From Hyphodiscus hymeniophilus (lineage: Eukaryota > Ascomycota > Leotiomycetes > Helotiales > Hyphodiscaceae), in contig VNKQ01000006.1 of assembly GCA_016508695.1 (NCBI GenBank), forward strand, positions 434,001 through 498,000: a stretch of DNA of 64,000 bases. Direction: 5' to 3'. The translations under genes were made by a program, and so were the position numbers. Below the pieces are notes generated by a model. It was given only the letters and a program-made list of their open reading frames with translations. It had not been told where the DNA came from and searched no databases. Numbering within the stretch: position 1 is the stretch's first letter; each line of letters opens with the position of its first letter. Shown piece by piece: positions 35,129 to 45,136 of this stretch.

Positions 35129-36628
35129 TCAATGACGATCATGCTTGAACGCCGGACGCCAACCCTCCAAAGACTTTTGACCCAGTCCTCCCTCCTCAGA
35201 CACATATGAGAGTCCCTTCGTGCCCATCTCTCTCTGTTTGAACAGTCCATCCAGCTCACTCGCCTGTCTGCCATCTAACGCGTCCAGCTTAGGTTTGCAC
35301 TCTCGTTCCATCTCGAAAACGTGAATCGTCCATAGTAGCGTCATGAGTACTTCCAAGCTCGGAGAGCTCACATCAAGACGATCACTAGAGCCAGCGCTAG
35401 ACATACAGTCACGGGTAAGCTGCTGTTCAGACTGTGACCGCATTGCCTCCATAGTCGCATCCATTAAAGGACGCGCCAATAGGGGGCTGCTGGCCAGCAG
35501 ACGATTCAGCAAGCGAATCCGAAGACTGAACATCGGGCGCGGGCTGGTTGTGCTCGTCGTGGTGGAGGAACTCGTCGAGGTTGAATTGCTCAGTGAAGCT
35601 GTTGTCGTCACCAACCAGAGGATCGAAGTTAAGATCGAAGTGGTCGGCAATAGGGAGGATCCCGTTTTCAAAGAGTGCACGATCTGACTCAGTGGGTTGA
35701 GGAGCGTCGAAGTAATATTGATGAAGATCGTTGTCGCTAAGATTTGGGAGATTGCTAAAGTCAAAGGCGCCCAGGGCCGTTGTTCTTCCGACTGACACTG
35801 CAGGTCGCACAACATCGCGGCAGGATGTTGTGTCATATCGGAAGAACTGGCGTTGGACTCGACGACTGGTCGCATCTCGGGGGAGAGCGAGGCGGGGTTG
35901 ACTGTTTGTGGGGTTTGAGAGTCGACGATTGAATGTTGGGAGATCGAAGGTCTCTTTTCTTGGTCTTGCGATCCGAAAAGATCTCGTGAGAATGTGACTG
36001 GGGAGGGCGCTTGTTGAAACTGTTCCGTATGGGCAGGTGATGAGGCTTCGGTGTTGCCACGGAAGACGGTCATGTTTCCAGTAAATTGTTCGAGCTCACG
36101 TTGGAGCATGATGTTCTTGGCCTCCATATCGGCCAGGCGCATCTCGAGGTCCTGATTCCTCCGCTCGATAGCGTGTTTCTCAGCCTCGAGGGCCTCCACC
36201 TCCTGTCTCTTGCGCTCCCTCGAAGATTGAGCCGCCCGACGGTTCCGGAGGACCCGTTCCACGCGTCGCTGCTCCTTCTCATCCTCAGTCTTTGCGCGTT
36301 TTCTAATCAGCGGGTTAGCACTCATATCGACTATTGTAAAGCCTCCCTCGAGATTGTACCTTGGTGGTAAGTTTGTCTTGGGTTCGGGCAATTGCTGGCC
36401 CCAAGACTTCCTCTTTTTCACCGTCTTCTTCTCTGGGGCGGGTGTGCCATTCATGCTCCCATCCATATCATCCCCAAACATGCTATCCTCGTTGTAAGAT
36501 TGTGGAGTCATGGCCTCGTCGGGATCCATGGAGTCGAAGAGGGATGGGTATTGGGTGCCGGGCGTCGAGACAAAGGAGTCAGCGATGCTGTCGGCGGGCG
36601 AATTCTCGAACTTGATGTTTTGAGACAT
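35129..36628 (-). CDS. hacA: HacA/Hac1 unfolded-protein-response bZIP factor
   Basis: Nuclear bZIP activator of ER-stress genes, controlled by Ire1 splicing of its mRNA. Exon 1 is 36628-36360; a normal intron, 36359-36303, has a GTACAA donor and GCTAAC branch point; exon 2 starts at 36302. Basic region: KRAKTEDEKEQRRVERVLRN then RRAAQSSRERKR (about 91-122) followed by leucine-spaced heptads. Unspliced mRNA encodes 480 aa ending at 35129. Removing the 20-nt Ire1 intron 35820-35801 shifts the frame after P250 to AVSVGRTTALGAFDFSNLP and stops at 35427, giving 374 aa. The new C-terminus is acidic (DDNSFTEQFNLDEFLHHDEH) like a transactivation domain. The KSWGQQLPEPKTNLPPRKRAK block is diagnostic of fungal HacA. 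Confidence 0.95.
   Translation of the reverse strand: MSQNIKFENSPADSIADSFVSTPGTQYPSLFDSMDPDEAMTPQSYNEDSMFGDDMDGSMNGTPAPEKKTVKKRKSWGQQLPEPKTNLPPRYNLEGGFTIVDMSANPLIRKRAKTEDEKEQRRVERVLRNRRAAQSSRERKRQEVEALEAEKHAIERRNQDLEMRLADMEAKNIMLQRELEQFTGNMTVFRGNTEASSPAHTEQFQQAPSPVTFSRDLFGSQDQEKRPSISQHSIVDSQTPQTVNPASLSPEMRPVVESNASSSDMTQHPAAMLCDLQCQSEEQRPWAPLTLAISQILATTIFINITSTLLNPLSQIVHSLKTGSSLLPTTSILTSILWLVTTTASLSNSTSTSSSTTTSTTSPRPMFSLRIRLLNRLLASSPLLARPLMDATMEAMRSQSEQQLTRDCMSSAGSSDRLDVSSPSLEVLMTLLWTIHVFEMERECKPKLDALDGRQASELDGLFKQREMGTKGLSYVSEEGGLGQKSLEGWRPAFKHDRH
35801..35820 (-). other. 20-nt unconventional (Ire1) intron of hacA
   Basis: On the minus strand the sites read CCTG^CCGCG at the 5' end and ACCTG^CAGTG at the 3' end, exactly 20 nt apart. 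Both fit the CNG^CNG-type loop cut by Ire1. It lacks GT-AG ends. Its removal joins CCT to GCAGTGTCA and opens the 374-aa frame. A 20-nt size is known from Aspergillus and Trichoderma hacA/hac1. Confidence 0.93.
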
Positions 36629-38493
36629 CTTGAATCAAGGGGGAGTGTATCTTCGTCTGTTGTAGAATTGAGCAAGAGTACTGCAGGTTGTCGCTGAAAT
36701 CCTATTGGGGAGAGAGGGGGTGGAGGAAGTTCGAGAATTGCCAGACGTGTCGACTTAATGGTCCATAGTGAAGGGACAGATGGCCTGGAGGCGAGGGACG
36801 GTGACGATGAGTCAGTGACTTGTGAAGGGCCAGGCAACAGCAGTCATGTGATCAGTGGCCAATGAGATGGATGAACGAAGTGAGATGGTACTAGGTAGGT
36901 AGGCGGAGGGAAATATGTGATGGACTACTCGACTGTGAAGATGGACATCAGTAGTTGGGGGGATGGGAAATGTGTCCTCTTTATGAGAAGACACCGTGTC
37001 CTGAAAAGGGGTGCGCCCCCTCGCCCCCAGTAAATTCAGCCACAGGCTATACCTGATTAGGCTGGTACATCTACCCCTGGCTTAAGGGCTTTGTGTTATG
37101 CCCCACCACGGAGGCAGACCCCTTTGTACTGTAACGTCGACTTAGCCGGTGTCCGGTGTAACAGACGGAATCTGATGGAAAGGGAGGAGGGAGGAGGGAG
37201 AGGCGAGAGATTTTCACTTGTACCAGCAACTAAGAGGACGGAGACTTGGATATTTGGGTATTTGGATATTTGCATATTTGGATAATCCAACTCCCCTTTT
37301 CCCAAAGATCATCCGAGCATTGAGCCCCAAACGGCCCGAACAGGACTAACAACAACAAGACTTGAATAAATACGGAGGTATACAAATGTCTATACAGATG
37401 ATCAGACCCCGCGTTGTATCACGAGCATCTAGACTCTGGCACTGTACAGCAATACTCCGCAACTACCGACAGCCTGTACAACATGTACAACAATCCAATG
37501 CCAAATGACCCTCTGTATCTTAATCATCCAGAGTAGAAGCCCCCTCCTTGCATATCAACCTACGTAGCGGCTGCATCCCTTCCAAATCCTCACATCAGCA
37601 ATGCTCGCTCTCTCCACCACTGGGACTATCTGTCAACCGAGCCATTGATTGACTATTGCCTTATGCTCTCACTCCTTGCCTCGTCACGAATGAAGCCATT
37701 GCGTCGTCGTATTTCCTCGTAATCCCTCGCACTCTCGCACAGAGATTAGGCGTTCAGAACTTGTAACAACTCGTACAACTTGTACAATTCGTACGACTGC
37801 TTTCCTTCCCCACCTTTATCGCCACAGATCACAGATTCACAGTAATTGCCTGAGGTACCTGCGCCCGACCCAACAGGCAGAGATGATAATCAGGAACACA
37901 GCAAACTCCGTCTCAGAATCAAGTATCCAAGTACAAGAATCACGGTCCGTCAGACCTTTTCCCGACGGCCCTGTGGGCGTGTGCTCACTGCTCACTGCGC
38001 TGAACGCACGACGGCGGAGCTGAGCTGGAGAGATGGGCTGTGCATGCATACGACGTGCATTAATTGATGATTGACGGGGCCACACACGCATCCCTCCTCG
38101 ACTGGATTCGACTGGTCGATTAGGAGAGAACAGACCTTTTAAGTCTGATATCGCGCCGAGACGTCTAGATAGTCAAGGAAGTACCGTACCTTTGTAAGGA
38201 GGTAGAGAGGTTTGTGTTTGGGTTCGCTTAACGATAGGGATGATTCTTGCCAACCTGGAAGTTGTCCACGGGTAAGTTAGGTAGTCTTTCTGAGGTGATT
38301 TGGAGGCATGGCCAACGTAGTGCTGCATCTCGAGGATGGATGGCATTGTGGATATCAGACCTCGGATTTTGAGATACGGTAGGATTTGAGCCGAGCTTGT
38401 TGTTACGCCGAAATAATGCTTCGTTTCATGTATCATTCCCATCGCTGCATCAGTCAAAGATCCAGAATCTCATGTCCGATCTTCGTTTCGCCT
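36629..38493. other. long intergenic region upstream of hacA
   Basis: About 1.9 kb without a supported gene. It contains the hacA leader and promoter with a CATGTGAT motif (36845-36852), an AGGTAGGTAGG run (36894-36904), a short degenerate tandem (37246-37284), and several GTACAA-type motifs at 37470-37490 and 37770-37795. A minus-strand 60-codon ATG ORF at 36994-36812 could be an upstream ORF if the transcript starts far enough up. Confidence 0.4.
37246..37284. repeat. short tandem TTTGGATAT-like repeat
   Basis: Four imperfect copies of a unit of about 9-10 bp (TTGGATATT, TGGGTATT, TGGATATT, TGCATATT). Too short to assign a function. Confidence 0.7.
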
Positions 38494-38958
38494 TCACCAG
38501 GACCTCAGGAGAGAGTCCGTGATCTCGGCAATTCTACTTCTAGAAGCGGGGGAGTGCCATTCAGGGGCAAGGGGTAAAAAGGTGAGGATCAACTTTTGGT
38601 AAGGAGAAGGAGGGACGGGAAGATCGGGGAGACTCGAAGGCCCGAATTGAAGGGTCTTGTGATGTGAGGATTTATCATAAGGGCATTGGGAGGTTTGAAG
38701 GTTTGGGACCGAGATTGAAGAGAGGTCATATCCATAGATGAGGGGAAGAGCTTGGGAGAAGTTGCCTCCGAGACGGAATGGAGGTGTGAGGGACGGTCCG
38801 CTTTTGGTGTTTGAACTTTGAGTCAATGTTTCAGGCTGGATTAAAACACGTGACGTATTCTCTGCGATGATTGGCAAGGTACGTGTCTCGAGACTACGAG
38901 GTCGCTTTGGACAGAGATTCCCTTCAAATCGATGAAAGAACTCGTGGTCAGAACTCAT
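38494..38958 (-). CDS. doubtful hypothetical protein
   Basis: Uninterrupted ATG-started frame of 154 codons, Pro/Ser/Leu-rich, no family recognised. A second open minus-strand frame (38457-38173) follows and could be joined through a GT-AG intron (donor near 38507, acceptor near 38437), but nothing conserved supports it. The frame contains a CACGTG box at 38847-38852 and lies next to the tad2 promoter, so it may be non-coding. Confidence 0.25.
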   Translation of the reverse strand: MSSDHEFFHRFEGNLCPKRPRSLETRTLPIIAENTSRVLIQPETLTQSSNTKSGPSLTPPFRLGGNFSQALPLIYGYDLSSISVPNLQTSQCPYDKSSHHKTLQFGPSSLPDLPVPPSPYQKLILTFLPLAPEWHSPASRSRIAEITDSLLRSW

Positions 38959-39013
38959 TACACTATACGCAAAGTAACAGTAGTGCTTAAGACATTGAAG
39001 ATATCAGTAAGGT

Positions 39014-39048
39014 CATGTGATAGGTCATGTGATGGTACAGCATGTGAT
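39014..39048. promoter_or_regulatory. three CATGTGAT motifs upstream of tad2
   Basis: CATGTGAT at 39014-39021, 39026-39033 and 39041-39048, all in the same orientation about 170-200 bp before the chosen tad2 start. The sequence is an E-box variant of the kind bound by bHLH factors. Binding is inferred, not shown. Confidence 0.45.
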
Positions 39049-39214
39049 CGAGCTTTTCCAGGACTTCCACATAGATATCTTCATGGAACTTCCCAACCGT
39101 CAACTCTTACGACCAGACTACCGAAGCGGCTATCTCGATTTGATTTTCAGATATATCCTCTCACTACTTCCCAAGCCCGGAAAACTCTTCAACCACTCTA
39201 ATGACTCCATCACA

Positions 39215-40079
39215 ATGTCCTCCACAACCCCTCCAGACCTTTCCCTCTCCACTCCCTCCAAGGAATATCCCCTCCCAGCCATGAGCGAAACAGAGGAAGA
39301 AGCCGCAACAGCCCAACACCCAGAAGCGACAGACCGCCGAGAAAAAACCACCCATCTGAACTTCATGCGCCAAGCTCTCGCCATGGTATAACTCCGACCA
39401 TCTCTCATCCCCTCAAAATAAAGCACGATCCTGACATACACAGGCCGAACGCGCCCTGGATACGAACGAGACGCCCGTGGGCTGCGTTTTTGTCCATAAA
39501 GGCGCCGTTATAGGCCGTGGGATGAACGCTACCAATCGGAGCTACAACGGCACCAGGCATGCTGAGTTCATGGCCATCTCCTCTATCCTGTCTGAGCCCG
39601 CGCCTGTATCTCCCCCTGCACCCGATGGATGCGGTCCGGATGGGGCTGGCGATAGGCATGCACTGGGTGGGGAGGCCAGGGGGAGAGGGAAGAAGTATTC
39701 ACCGGATGTGCTGATGGAGTGTGATCTCTACGTTACGGTAGAGCCGTGCATTATGTGTGCTAGTCTACTGAGGCAGGTGGGGGTGCGGAGGGTGTTTTTC
39801 GGCGCGGGGAATGAGAAGTTTGGCGGGACGGGGGGTGTATTGAACGTGCATCGCGGTAATGGGAAAATTGTCCTGGACGAAAGCGGGGCGGATGGGGGAC
39901 GTCGAAGGGAGGAGAGTGATTACGAGGTTAGCGGGGGGTGGTTGAGGGATGAGGCGATTCTCATGCTGCAGAGGTTTTATATGCAGGAAAATGACAGAGC
40001 GCCGGAGCCGAAGGCTAGAGGAAAGAAAGGGGTTGTGCTGGCTGGTGTCGAGGTTGATGTTGAAGGTATGAATGGGTGA
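39215..40079 (+). CDS. tad2: tRNA-specific adenosine deaminase catalytic subunit Tad2 (ADAT2)
   Basis: Exons 39215-39385 and 39444-40079; 268 aa. With Tad3 it converts adenosine to inosine at wobble position 34 of tRNAs, an essential reaction. The cytidine/deoxycytidylate deaminase fold is visible: ALDTNETPVGCVFVH, the zinc- and proton-shuttle motif HAE in TRHAEFMAI, and PCIMCASLLRQ with the two zinc cysteines, then GVRRVFFGAGNEKFGGTGGV. A Gly/Pro-rich insertion of about 35 residues separates HAE from the PCxxC motif. In-frame ATGs exist at 39083, 39215 and 39281; 39215 is preferred because it leaves a short unstructured N-terminus and puts the CATGTGAT motifs outside the coding sequence. The intron has a GTATAA donor. 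Confidence 0.9.
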
Positions 40080-41151
40080 CTTGGACGTGGAGATGGTGAG
40101 TGGACTAAGTACCTCCATGAAGTTTCATCTTTATAACATCTGGCTAGGGAACTCATATGCTCCCGGGTCCCACCTGACTCTAATTAAACTCACTACACTG
40201 GATCTCAGTCATGTGTCGTGCTTGATACCTATGAGTTTCTCTATCACGCCGCCAAGAGAACGTTCCAAAGCCACCCAGCATCATAACGAGTTACGAGTGT
40301 CTCTCCAAACTGTATCCAACATCGATAATGACTGACGCCTGCGTATACCACTTCTGCAATTTTCCAGTCGACCTACCAGATCCGGTACGCGATGACGAGG
40401 ATGACGACTTGAGTGATGGGGGGCATGGAACAGAGTCGTAACACTTCCGTCGACATGGCCATCTATTTCGATAACGAATGATAGACTGCCCGACAAAGCT
40501 GCGGTACAAGACACACGCCTAAGCAGATGTGGCAGACAACAAATACAAGCAATGCATATATTGCTTGGAGTAATTTTTCGGTCTCTCTGGGAAGACTTAA
40601 AGACTGTTGCAATTTTGTAGATGACCATCCTCCTCGCTGCGAAGTACTCTCATGAAACGCTTTGTGAGCTCCTCAGGAGCCTGTATCAGGAGCCTGTAGC
40701 AGGAGCAAATTGCCATCGCATCTGGATGCTATTCCCGTAGATGAAGACGAACAAATGGAGACTTTGAGAGACACTTCAGGGCATTCAATCTACTCGTAAA
40801 GGCTGCTTCTGAGAAGGAAAAATTGCGAGAGGAATGGTGATATTGTCCGACGCACATGAAGATGTTAGCCGGAAGTTCTTGATAGTCTTTCCTAATAACA
40901 TATACCAATGTCCGCATGAAGGACTGCTCTGGATTTGTGTCATGATGGCCGGCCTTCGGGCCATGAGCAGAAGTTACATACCTAGACCGGAGGAGGAAGG
41001 GGACGTAGATGTATATTTCAAGCAGTTGCAGTTACAGTCCATTCCAGCCTGTTCATCAGTAACTTTGTTCAAATCAAATCCCATTCCCAATATTTACACA
41101 ATAGCACCTTGGCATTGCCTCTCACCCTTCGATCTACTCTCGTCCAAACCT
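40080..41151. other. intergenic between convergent genes, no gene seen
   Basis: About 1.07 kb between tad2 and the complex I subunit gene. It contains a short repeat aggagcctgta (40674-40704) and an inverted repeat ATGGCC...GGCCAT at about 40944-40964. No coding frame is supported. Confidence 0.4.
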
Positions 41152-41868
41152 CTACACCTTTCCACCCCCCTCGGCCTCCAGTTCCCTCTCCGCTTGCTGG
41201 TAATACTTCGCCGTATCAACACCGTGTTGGTTATGGTTGACAAAGTTAAACCAGGGCATGACGTGCAAGAACACACCAGAATACCTCGAGTTCCGACTCG
41301 CCATCCCCTGCATGTAGGGCGTCATACCACTGGCGCCGTACAGCGGCTCCTTCTTCTTGACCTTGTCGACCATCTCTCGCATATCCATCTCCACCTCGCG
41401 CTTGTTTTCCGTCCATCCATAGAATCGCACTGCGGGTAGGGAGGTCAGTCAGCGTGCGAGAGAGGACGAGACGGGAGTAGACGGACATATCGAGCGTTGG
41501 TAGAACAGTAGGAACCCAGCTCCCACCCCAATGACTCCCGTCAGTCGCATGATCGGCGCGAACCCTCCCTTTCCTACATGTGAAGGTGCGATCTTCTCCC
41601 ACAGCAGCATCAGGGCTGGTCCCGCGGTAGCTGCGCCGGCTCCGACCGCATAATCGGACGTCCTCGCATACCCAACTACTCTCTTGAAGTGCCTACTCGG
41701 ATTAGTACCCTGCCACGAGCGGCGTGTTCAGGAACGTACGGGTCGGAGTCAATGAGCTGTGGGGGTGTTAGCTTGCTTCACAAGGCTTGAGGGGAGGATC
41801 GTGCGTACGGGAAACTCAGAGGGGATTGTCTTTGCCGGCACGTATGGCCGCTGCTCAGTGTTGGACAT
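41152..41868 (-). CDS. NADH:ubiquinone oxidoreductase 20.9 kDa (21 kDa) subunit
   Basis: Four exons: 41868-41809, 41756-41740, 41692-41487, 41429-41152; 186 aa. Accessory membrane-arm subunit of mitochondrial complex I, fungal type (Neurospora 20.9 kDa, NUXM in Yarrowia). Recognised from LIDSDPHFKRVVGYARTSDY, the membrane segment region GFAPIMRLTGVIGVGAGFLLF then YQRSILRFYGWTENKREVEM, and the very conserved HVMPWFNFVNHNQHGVDTAKYY near the C-terminus. Exon 2 is a 17-nt microexon coding for LIDSDP; the flanking intron has a TACTAATC branch point. The length matches the family. The donors GTACGC, GTACGT and GTCCGT are non-optimal. Confidence 0.93.
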
Positions 41869-42154
41869 TGTGAAGGCCCAATTGCGGTGGCAATTCGAAT
41901 GAGGGGGGTTCGGAGCTCGAATTGTCGTCGTTCGGTTGAAGCTTGAGGATTGGCGCTAGTTGAAGATTCGATACGGCGGCCGAACCCGGACTTAAATGCA
42001 TTCACGTCTCCCACGTCGACCCCGGCCGGAGGAGACGCGACGAATTGTAAAGTTTGGGAAACCTCACTCTAGAACACAAATACACGAGAATTATCGAAAG
42101 GATTTGGGCCCGCCCAGGCGACAATTGAAAGCCTCTCTTGTTTGCTGCTACAAA

Positions 42155-43182
42155 ATGTCATCACCTCGAGCTCTTCCCACTGAAGGACCGTCCGCTGGTG
42201 GGGGTGATGAATCCGACGATCTGTTCGATTATGATATTGGGGGAGAAGATGACCCATTCAGCGAGAGCTACAATGCCCCAGCCAGGCCAGCTACGAAGGA
42301 AGTCGCAAGTAATGGGAAGAGTGGTGCTGGGTTGGGTATTGATGAAGAGGTTGAGGTTACAAGAAAGCCTAGGGCCCCTCGAGTGAAGCTTGATGAACAT
42401 AAGTTTGTAGTTCTGAACATTTTTCAAAACCATGCTGATAAGTTGAAGGCTGCTTTCGGCTGGTGGTATCCCAAAACTACGGAAGAGAGCGAAGGATCAC
42501 CTCAAGTTCAAAGGAAAGGGACATGAGGTATACCCTCCACCTATTAAAGCATTAGTGAAACTAACATCAAAAGTATTCCGACGCCTCCAGACTCCTCGCC
42601 TTCTATCAGCTCTGGCTCGATGATCTTTTCCCGAAAGCAAGATTTCTCGATGCATTGGCAATGGTGGAGAAGATGGGACACAAGAGACAAATGCAAATAG
42701 CTAGAGTGGAATGGATCAACGAAGGGAGACCCAAAACGTCCGTCCACGAAGATTCCCTATTCGACGAGCCGGCTATCCCGGTTGGAGAGCACGGTGGAAG
42801 AGAGAAGACGGCCTCGAGGATTGCGCCTATTTTCGAAAAGGCAGCTACGGAGAGACCGAAGACCCCAGAGGTCGATGCAGATGCAGAGATGGATGATCTT
42901 TATGATGCTACACCTAGGGCAGCACGTCAGCCGACTCGAACGGTGGCTGAGGGTTCCATTGGTGGAGCTACTGGAGGAGGAAGTTTATTTGGTCCTGCTA
43001 AGACCCCAGTGGTTGATAATGGACCTCCAGAAGATGATCTGGATGCGTTATTAGCCGAGGAAGAGATGATCCAGGCGGAGAGTTTGAAGACGCAGGCTGT
43101 GCCGATTGCTTCTAAAGCCACGCCTCAGGAGAGCAGCTTTGACGATGAAGAGGAAGCGATGGCGGATATGGATATGTGGTAA
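42155..43182 (+). CDS. csm3: replication fork protection complex subunit Csm3/Swi3
   Basis: Exons 42155-42402, 42449-42527, 42574-43182; 311 aa. Homologue of yeast Csm3, S. pombe Swi3 and human TIPIN, which with Tof1/Swi1 stabilises stalled replication forks and promotes checkpoint signalling. The conserved Swi3 domain spans about 75-160: LLSAGGIPKLRKRAKDHLKF, then KGKGHEYSDASRLLAFYQLW and DDLFPKARFLDALAMVEK. The termini are acidic and disordered; the C-terminus ends EEEAMADMDMW. Introns are 46 bp each with GTTTGT and GTATAC donors; the first has a plain AAG acceptor. It may work with the ATR-type kinase encoded about 8 kb away; that link is biological knowledge, not sequence linkage. Confidence 0.92.
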
Positions 43183-44109
43183 TGACATGTTAGATGAGGC
43201 GTACGGCGTTTTGTCTTTGGTTCCAGTGCATTTGCGAGCGTATGAGTTGTTGTTGGTTGCAGTGTATAAGGAAAAGCTCCAGCACTGAAGGTCATGATGG
43301 GACTAAGCTTGGTTCTATTAGAAGGAACTGGAGATCAATGGAAGTGATTACGAGTGATGTTCTGCACTACATTGGATTGACATGGACAACGTTCGAGTAT
43401 GCATTTCATGAAGTGGGTTTGATAAGAATTACCATCTTTCTTGCTTCATCAGGGTCGGAGCCCAGCGCCTGTTGAACTCGTTACATAGGACACAACTATT
43501 CTATCTTTTCAGTTCTTCTTCTTCAGGCCATCGTCTTTGTACCAAGTCAGCTTCTTCTGCAGGACGTGCCTCAGTGCCTGTGACTGTGATTCACATATTC
43601 TTCCAAGCTCACATGATGTACTTTATAATTGTCTTCACTTTGACGTCTTGTATAGTTGTATGAAGTCTAATCCATCTATTTAGTGTCGATTTCGACGTCA
43701 AGGCTAATGTCGATGTCGATACAAAGTATCATTATCGACCCGCCTGTCGACAACGACAGTCGCTTCCGCCGAAAGTCTGAGTTTTTTTAAGAAGAGAGAT
43801 CAGGGTGGAGATACAAACAAAACATTTATGTGCTTGATATTCGAGATTGCCCAGTTCAACTGGAGGTACAAAGAGAAACTGCGAGAGTCCTCGTTGAAGC
43901 TTGAAGGCTGGCCATTATAGTTTATACTCCAAACTCCAGGAATTGACATCGTCTGGATATGATCAGAGGCAATGCTATTGAAAAGAGCTTTGAACTGCTC
44001 ATTTTTATCAGCATCATCTTTGCCTTCAATGCTCTTGTCATCCTCAAAATCTTCCTGGCACCATAAGCAAAGAATTGAATAGTTGATTTCTAGGGGGCAC
44101 CAATGTCTC
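43183..44109. other. intergenic, no gene seen
   Basis: Downstream flank of csm3 up to the MITE. Repeated GTCGAT/TCGACG words occur at 43684-43760. Short frames only. Confidence 0.4.
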
Positions 44110-44111
44110 TA

Positions 44112-44619
44112 TCCCTTCAGCTGCGACCAGAACCGCCTTTTTTCGGCGTGGGAATACTAAAACTTAAATATGTAAACACTACACTTCTACCTATAATAAC
44201 TTCAATACCAATGCTTTAAATAATGTGGGAAAACGTTCAAAATGACCCTATTAATTTAGTTACAAGACGTTTTAATTTACTCTTACTAAATAGTGTGAAA
44301 TGGTAAAGCGATCAAAGAGGAGGCAATGTGTGTCTTGTAGGGGGATGCAAATCGGAAAAGAGGGTTATATTAAGTCAGACTATAACTAATTCTTAACGAG
44401 AAAGTCGCAGAACTAATACAAGTTATTATTATAAGTAATACGACGTTGCAATTTGTAAAAAGAATAGTTATTAGAATAGATCTCATTATATATAAATGAA
44501 TATTGTATTGTCCTACCAAAATGGAGGGGGAACTGACAACTCTAATTGGCTAAAATGACTCGCTTAACCGCAACTTAGTATGCGTATAGACCAGGCGGTT
44601 CTGGTCGCAGCTGAAGGGA
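44112..44619. mobile_element. MITE-like element with 27-bp perfect terminal inverted repeats
   Basis: The inverted repeats 44112-44138 and 44593-44619 (starting TCCCTTCAGCTGCGACC) are exact complements. Each is bordered outside by TA (44110-44111, 44620-44621), the target duplication of Tc1/mariner-superfamily transposons. The 508-bp element is AT-rich inside with no transposase frame, so it must depend on a transposase encoded elsewhere. Superfamily placement rests on the TA alone. Confidence 0.8.
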
Positions 44620-45136
44620 TACAGGAGTCTTTCCTCATGTAGATGTTATCAACGAAGACTTTGGATATCGTCACCTTCATTGTTGGCCTTCCGGACACCA
44701 TGGATTGGTAGCATGCTTTTAGAATCAATCAAAGTTCTGCAAGATTGATGATAACTTATGGATAATTCCAAGATGAGCCAAAGGCGATTGCATTCGGCTC
44801 TCTTCCCCTGGGACGTAAGGATGAATTTGGATGGGGTTGGTGACGGTGAATTCAGAGCTTGATCGGCATCGACGAATTAGTGAAAAATGATGTGAAGAAC
44901 AGATAATCAAAGAAGGCATTCGTATGAAAAGGCTTATGATTCGACTGAAGCCTATCTATCTTTATGAACTTGAATGTCTCGAATATGTTACGTGGATGGT
45001 GCGAGGTGATCAAAGTTCGTGAACCTTGAAGAAAGTCGGCTACAGCCACCCCCACAAATGATGATGTCGTGACGAGGCTGAATCTACAACACCGCACAAG
45101 CACCGACCTTCAATCAATAATTCTCACTCAAAGGAG
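44620..45136. other. intergenic: promoter region of ski2
   Basis: About 500 bp between the MITE and the ski2 start. Two overlapping minus-strand ORFs (44725-44919, 44852-45103) show no known features. Confidence 0.4.
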
